A DNA stretch of 64,000 nt from Cafeteria roenbergensis (taxonomy: Eukaryota; Sar; Bigyra; Bicosoecida; Cafeteriaceae). The DNA is taken from the NCBI GenBank assembly GCA_008330645.1, contig VLTN01000025.1:124001-188000 (forward strand), given 5' to 3'. This document shows, one piece after another, positions 58,889 through 64,000 of the stretch; positions within the stretch are counted from its first letter, which is position 1; each line of letters opens with the position of its first letter. The notes below the pieces were generated by a model. That model worked only from the letters and a program-made list of their open reading frames with translations. It searched no databases and was not told the DNA's origin. The translations under genes were made by a program, and so were the position numbers.

Positions 58889-61596
58889 CTAGTTCCCGGG
58901 CTTGTCCCCGGCGTAGCCGCCGCCACTGGGGGGCGGGGCAACGGCCGAAGCGCTCATGCCCGGGATGGGCGCTGGCGGCGGGGCGCCTGCCGCATGGGAG
59001 CCACCGGCGCCCGATGCGGCGGGCACCGGGTTGCTGACCCCCTCCTTGGGAACGTGCTCCTCCTCAAACTTCTTGGCGTCGTCGGAGAGCTGGTCTTCGA
59101 AGTTGGCGCCCATGAAGCGATGCACCACCTCGCCGCGGGGGCTGATGATGCCGTTGGTGGTGTCGATGGCGAAGCACATGAACGCGGCGTCGACGAGGTC
59201 CAAGATGAGCTGCTCCATGAAGAGCAGCACCGCGTGGGCGATGGACCCGAAGAAGAGGCCGGCCAGGGGGCCGCTGAGCGGGTTGGAGTTGTTGGCGCCG
59301 CAGGTGCTGCCGTTGCCGCCACCGCCAAAGGCACCGCCGAAGCCAGCGAGCGCGGAGGAGAGGATGATGGCGAGAACGATGCCGAGGATGGGCGAGATGA
59401 TGCCGACGAGGATGAGGAAGATGAGGAACCACAGCTCGCCGAAGCACTTGGTGTCCACGCCGGCCCAGGCGATGATGCCGAACACAAAGGCGAAGACGAA
59501 GCCGCTCAGGCGAAGCACGCTGCGGCGGGGAAAGGGCAAGCGGCAACAGCGTGGCGGTGGTGAGAGGGGGGCTAGACGAGAGGCAGTGAGGCGGTGGCGG
59601 GGGACGGGCGGTCGGGCGGGCGGGCGGGCGGGCGGCAACGATTGACGGCACGTTGGCCTGCACGAAGTGAGGCAGGCAGACGAGCCGGCGCGACAGCAGG
59701 CGACTCACCGGACGGCGATCTTGGAGGTGATGTATCCGTCAACGAAGACGTGCTTCATGATCTTGAGGGTGCGCTTGGCGCTGTCCCAGAAGCTGAGGCC
59801 GGTGAGGCCGGTGACGACGACCATGAACTTGGACAGCTGCTCGATGATGCTGAGGATGCAGAGCACGATGACGCGGATGATGGCGCCGACGATGCCCTGG
59901 CTGCGAGACTTGGCCATGCGCTTGAGCTGGTCGATGATGGCAAGCACCATTCCAGAGATGGCGTGCGTGCCCAGCTGGACAGTGAAGGCCCACGTGGTGG
60001 CCAGGCAGACGGCGTTCTTCGGCTTGTCCGGGTCCTCGGGGGCGAAGTAGTAGAAGATGCCGAACACGGCGGAGGCGATGGCCATGCGGATGGCCTCGAG
60101 GGTGGCCGTGACCCACAGCAGCAGGATGGCGCAGAAATACATGCCGAAGGTAGCGAGGCCCGACCGGCCAGCGACGCAGTAGTTGGAGCCGGCCTGGATC
60201 GACCCGCCGTTCACGTTCATGACGAAGGGCGGGCTCTCAAGCTCGCTCAGCGCCTGGCCGGTCTGCGAGGAGTACGAGACGGTGACCATTGCAGAGATGA
60301 TGAAGATCATCTCAACGATGTACACCACCAGCACCAGCACGTTGATGAGGATGCCCGCCAAGATGAGGGACGGGAAGTCGCGAAGGGCCTGCATGGCGAG
60401 GTTCAGCAGGCCGGCGGCCATGTTGATGTTGTTGCGGAAGCAGTACAGGAAGAGCCCCTGGAGCGCGGCCATGAGCAGGTACACTGCGCCCACGCCAGGG
60501 TTGATGGCGACCAAGAAGTACGCGCCGACGATGACCACAAGGCCGATGTTAAAGCAGAGGGTTCCCCACTGCGGCAGCGGGAGCGGAGGGTGCGGGAGCC
60601 AAGGGGTGACAGGCCACGCAACAGAGCGCCGGGCAAACCCAAACAGGCCATGCGACCGTGCCGGCGACAGGGTCAGTTGGGCAGCCAGACTCACCACCAT
60701 CAGCTTTGTGAAGCGGTACAGGAGGAAGACTGCGGGGCAGGCAGGGGCGGCGGGCCAGGCGATGAAGTCGCGGGAGGCAGGTTGTGCGGCGGCGGGGAGA
60801 CGCGATCAAGAGAGACAGCAGCTGGCCCGGCGAAGCAAGCGCTCACCCCAAAGCGCAGCCACGGCGACCACAGCGATCGACAGGCCGATGAGGAGGCCGA
60901 CGTTGCTGGTGATGCCATCCATGGAGATGCTGGCGGTCGCGGCGCTGATGGAAGCAATGGCAGATGCCTGCCCGCTCTTCACGTCCTCGATGTCGAACTT
61001 GGTTTGGTCCGCCGAGTTGGCGTCCACACACGCGTTGAACTCTTCCGCGAGGCCCTGCGGGGTCGGGTGCCATGGGCACGGGCGGGGCGCGGGCTTGGGG
61101 CGGTCGGGCGGCGGCGTCGGCCCTCAGCACACGCGGCGGGGTTCGAGCGAGAAACTGTTGCTGGCGGTTGGCAGGACCGATCAAAAACCAGGAAGCTTCG
61201 CGGCAGCGGGCGCGAGCTCACAACCGTGTCCTTGACTCCCGTGGAGATGACGATGCCGATGATCACGTTGAGGAGCAGGATCAGGAGGAAGCCGATCAGC
61301 ACGTACTGCGAGAGCGCCGCAAACTCGGGGCGAAGTCAATCCTGGTGCTCGCGCCGTGCACGCGCGCCGGGACGCGCGAAAGCTGCCTCGGCCATGCGCC
61401 CGCCACGCGCAAGAAGCCGCAACCCGGCACGCTGCTTGGCCCGGGGAGCCGAGCCGGGCTGCCTCACCTTGTCGCGCAGGGGCCGGTTCTTGACCTCCAC
61501 GCGCGGCGGAAGCTTGTCGTCCGCATAGGGATCCACGGCCGCGCCCACGTCTGCCGCGGCGGGACCAGCATGGGGCTCAGGTGCAACTTCCGGCAT
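58889..61596 (-). CDS. Choline-transporter-like protein (SLC44/CTL family), copy 1 (six exons)
   Basis: 648 aa multi-pass membrane transporter; family members move choline or related organic cations. Exons 61596-61468, 61305-61222, 61054-60847, 60729-60695 (35 nt), 60568-59709, 59519-58889; introns all start GTGAG and end GCAG, and phases agree. Family signs: N-terminal NRPLRDK before the first membrane helix; a loop (EFNACVDANSADQTKFD) after it; a row of hydrophobic helices; TATLEAIRMAIAS; the block TGLSFWDSAKRTLKIMKHVF, matching the SLC44 'SFC-SAK' region; and VEVVHRFMG-type cytosolic end followed by a Pro/Ala/Gly tail. Start ATG 61596 is the only ATG in exon 1's frame; further upstream the frame opens with GTG. 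Copy 2 lies directly upstream. Confidence 0.87.
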
Positions 61597-62300
61597 TTTC
61601 CGTTGCCGCGGTCGGGCGGCTTGGTTCACGCTCGAGTGCCTGTGGCGTGCGCGAGAGCTGGGACGCGGTCGACGTCAGTTCGCAAGCGCGCCCCGATTTC
61701 AACAAAGAGCCTGCGCCTTCGAGAGTCGGCTCGGCTCGCCTTCAGTGCGGCTGGCCGCCGCGGCTGGCTGGGGCCGCCATCCGGCCGCCTCGGCGCCGCC
61801 ACAGCCTTGGGCTCCGCGCGAGGGCTTGTCTGACGCGTGGGCAAGCAGGCGCGGTCACTGGCCTCGGGGCTGCGCGCAAAACCAACCGTCGGTCTTGTGG
61901 ACTATGCGGAGCCACGCATTGAAACGGCCGGCATCCACGGCATGCGGTGCACGCGCGGCCGCTCCCGACAGTCCCAGCCCCCTCCACACCGCAGCTGCCC
62001 GGGCCTGGGGCCCTTGGCCAGGCGGCGGTCCGCAAGACTGGTCGCACTTCTGTCAAACCTGGCAAAAAATTGTCTGTGTGCGAGTCGCTGGAAGTCTGCG
62101 CCTGGCAACGCCGAGCCGGCCCGGGGCCGCACCGGCCCCCGCGGCCTAGAGAACGGCGGCACAGATCCCATGGGCGGAGGCCGGCGGCCGGGGCGCTGCT
62201 TTGCTGCATGCTGCTGCTGCCAGGGCGCTGCCGCCCGCCCTCATTCCCGCAGTTGCCGTGAGCCAGCAACGGCGAGCCGCAGGTGCATCGCATCTCAGGG
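61597..62300. other. Intergenic region between the two SLC44 copies
   Basis: About 700 bp, containing the promoter of copy 1 and the 3' region of copy 2. A stretch at 62050-62080 is less GC-rich. No additional exon or RNA gene seen. Confidence 0.45.
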
Positions 62301-64000
62301 TCACTTGCGGACGCCTTGTTCCCTTGCCCCGACCTCGCAAGCCAGCTGGTCGCCGAAGTTGGCGCCCATGAAGCGGTGCACCACCTCGCCGCGGGGGCTG
62401 ATGATGCCGTTGAACGTGTCAATGGCGAAGCACACGAACGCCGAGTCAACGAGGTCGAGGATGAGCTGCTCCATGAAGAGCAGAATCGCGTGCGCAACAG
62501 ACCCGAAGAAGAGGCCGGCGAGTGGGCCGCTGATGGAAATGGGTCGCCCCTGGTCATCAGCAATCATGCCGTCCAAGTAGCTCGACGCCAGGACGGCCAA
62601 GACGATGCCGAAGATGGGCGAGTAGATGCCAACCATGATGACCAGGATGGCAGGCCACAACTGGCCGAAGGTGTCCGGGTCGACCCCCGCCCACGCCACA
62701 ATGCTGAACACCATGGCGAACACGAAGCCGCTCAGTCGCAGGATGCGCACAGTAATGGCGGACGTGATGTAGCCATCGAAGAACGCTTCCCGCATCACCA
62801 TCATGGTGCGCTTCGCGCTGTCCCAGAAGCTGAGTCCTGTGAGGCCAGTGACGACGACGAGGAAGCGAGTGAGCTGCTCGAAGCAGCTGAGTAGCATCAG
62901 GACGATGCAGCGAATGATGGCGCCGATGCACGACGTGGACCCCTGGCGTGCCATCCTGCGCAGGGCGTCGATGATTGCCAGCACCATGCCGGAGACGACG
63001 TGGGTGCCGAGCTGGACGCTGAAAGCCCACGTGGTGGCCGAGCAGACGGGACATCCCGGCTTGTCCGGATCATCCGGGGCGTAGTAGTAGAACACCCCAA
63101 ATACCGTGGAGGCAATGGCCATGCGAATGGCCTCCAGCGTCGCCGTGACCCAGAAGAGCATGACCACGGACATGACAACTGTTGCCATTGCCAGCGTCGT
63201 CAGCTGCGACACGCAGTAGTCCTCTCCGCGCTGCACGGACGTGCCGCTCGGCAGGTTCAGCACCGTGCTGGTGACATATCGACGGCCGTCGAGCAGGCTT
63301 TGGCCGCTCACTGCTCCGAACTCCACGTTGGCCGCAGCTCCGAGGGCCATGACCAGCTCAGCAACGTACACGAGCAGGACAAAGACGTTGATGGCAATGG
63401 CGGCCAGGATGAGCGACGGGAAGTCGCGGAGCGCCCGCATGGCAAGGCTGATCAGCCCGGCTGCCATGTTGATGTTTTGCCGCAGGCAGAGAAGGAATGC
63501 CAGCTGCAAGGCCGCGAGGGCAAGGTAGATGAGCCCCACCTCGAGCCCGTTGGGAATCACGGCGAGGAAGTAGGCGCCAACCGCCGCGACAAGGAACACG
63601 CTGAACAGGAGCGTGGTCCACTGCAGGCAGCGTGAGCAGTCGGGGACAGGCGCGGCGGCGGCGGCGTGGATTCAGCAACCGCGGCCACCACGGACGACAG
63701 CGCGCGATGGGGCAGCAACGCGCGACTCACCACCATGCACTTGGTGAAGCGATAGAGCAAAAAGACTGCGTGGGCCAATGGCGCGGAGGCGGCGGGGAAG
63801 AGGTTTCACTTCGCGCGTTGGCGCAGCTGGAAACGTGCTCACAACACCTACAAGTGACTGCAGGCGAGCTGCGCTCACCCCAAACCGCGGCGACGGCGAC
63901 GGCCGCAGCTCCGAGGCCGGCCAGCAGGCCGGGGTGGCTAGAAATGCCGTCCAAGGAGAGGCTTGCCGCAGCCGCCTGCAGGTCAGCTCGAGCCTGGGCG
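62301..64000 (-). CDS. Choline-transporter-like protein (SLC44/CTL family), copy 2, 5' end beyond window
   Basis: Partial gene; visible exons are >64000-63879, 63765-63731 (35 nt) and 63620-62301, separated by introns 63878-63766 (GTGAGC...ACGCAG) and 63730-63621 (GTGAGT...CTGCAG). It aligns with copy 1 from LSLDGISSHPGLLAGL onwards through WTTLLFSVFLVAAVGAYF, TATLEAIRMAIAS, TGLSFWDSAKRTMMVMREAF and EVVHRFMGANFGDQL. Two differences: the last intron of copy 1 is absent here (TVRILRLSGF is continuous), and the protein ends shortly after GDQL with a short unrelated tail instead of the Pro/Gly-rich tail. The first exons, including the start, lie outside the window. Confidence 0.85.

Noticed and set aside
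1-64000. Integrated virus, virophage, transposon or CRISPR array
   Set aside because: No capsid, polymerase, integrase or transposase motifs, no terminal inverted repeats and no spaced direct repeats were seen. All tandem repeats found are microsatellites or lie in coding sequence.

Overview
This is a nuclear segment of a GC-rich, gene-dense, intron-containing eukaryote. The spliceosomal introns, a dynein regulatory complex subunit (DRC2), an ER tail-anchored E2 enzyme, a CAAX prenyl protease and a tRNA for selenocysteine together point to a flagellated, selenoprotein-using protist. High GC, low-complexity Ala/Gly/acidic insertions and short introns would suit a heterotrophic stramenopile of the Cafeteria type, but the species is inference only. 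I saw no viral, transposon, CRISPR or bacterial-operon signal.

Layout: 0-10 kb holds a divergent pair, an Rce1-like CAAX protease (-) and a giant disordered protein (+). 10-20 kb holds DRC2 (-), a UBE2J/Ubc6-type E2 (+), a small hypothetical gene (-), ADAT1 (-) and a DEAD-box helicase (-). 19.6-32 kb holds an SPFH/band-7 membrane protein (+), a trypsin-fold protein with a cysteine at the nucleophile position (-), a large EF-hand protein (+) and a TPR protein (-). 32.2-43.7 kb is one five-exon gene for a 3460-residue USP9X/USP34-like deubiquitinase with MABP-like and Tudor-like N-terminal domains; its last intron contains a tRNA-Sec gene. 44-50 kb holds a membrane protein (-), an ankyrin/FN3 protein (-) and a GNAT acetyltransferase (+). 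50.5-58 kb is a second giant protein (-) that shares a helical module with the first. 58.9-64 kb is a tandem pair of choline-transporter-like (SLC44) genes (-), the second cut by the window edge.

Splice sites were read by eye and checked by phase and by homology across the junction. The 25 introns proposed nearly all start GTGAG and all end GCAG. Several exons are very small (29, 35 and 39 nt). Six divergent gene pairs are separated by only 66-434 bp, so shared promoters are likely. The clearest functional themes are ubiquitin/ER quality control (UBE2J, USP), tRNA biology (ADAT1, tRNA-Sec) and cilium/calcium (DRC2, EF-hand protein); nothing indicates that they form one pathway.
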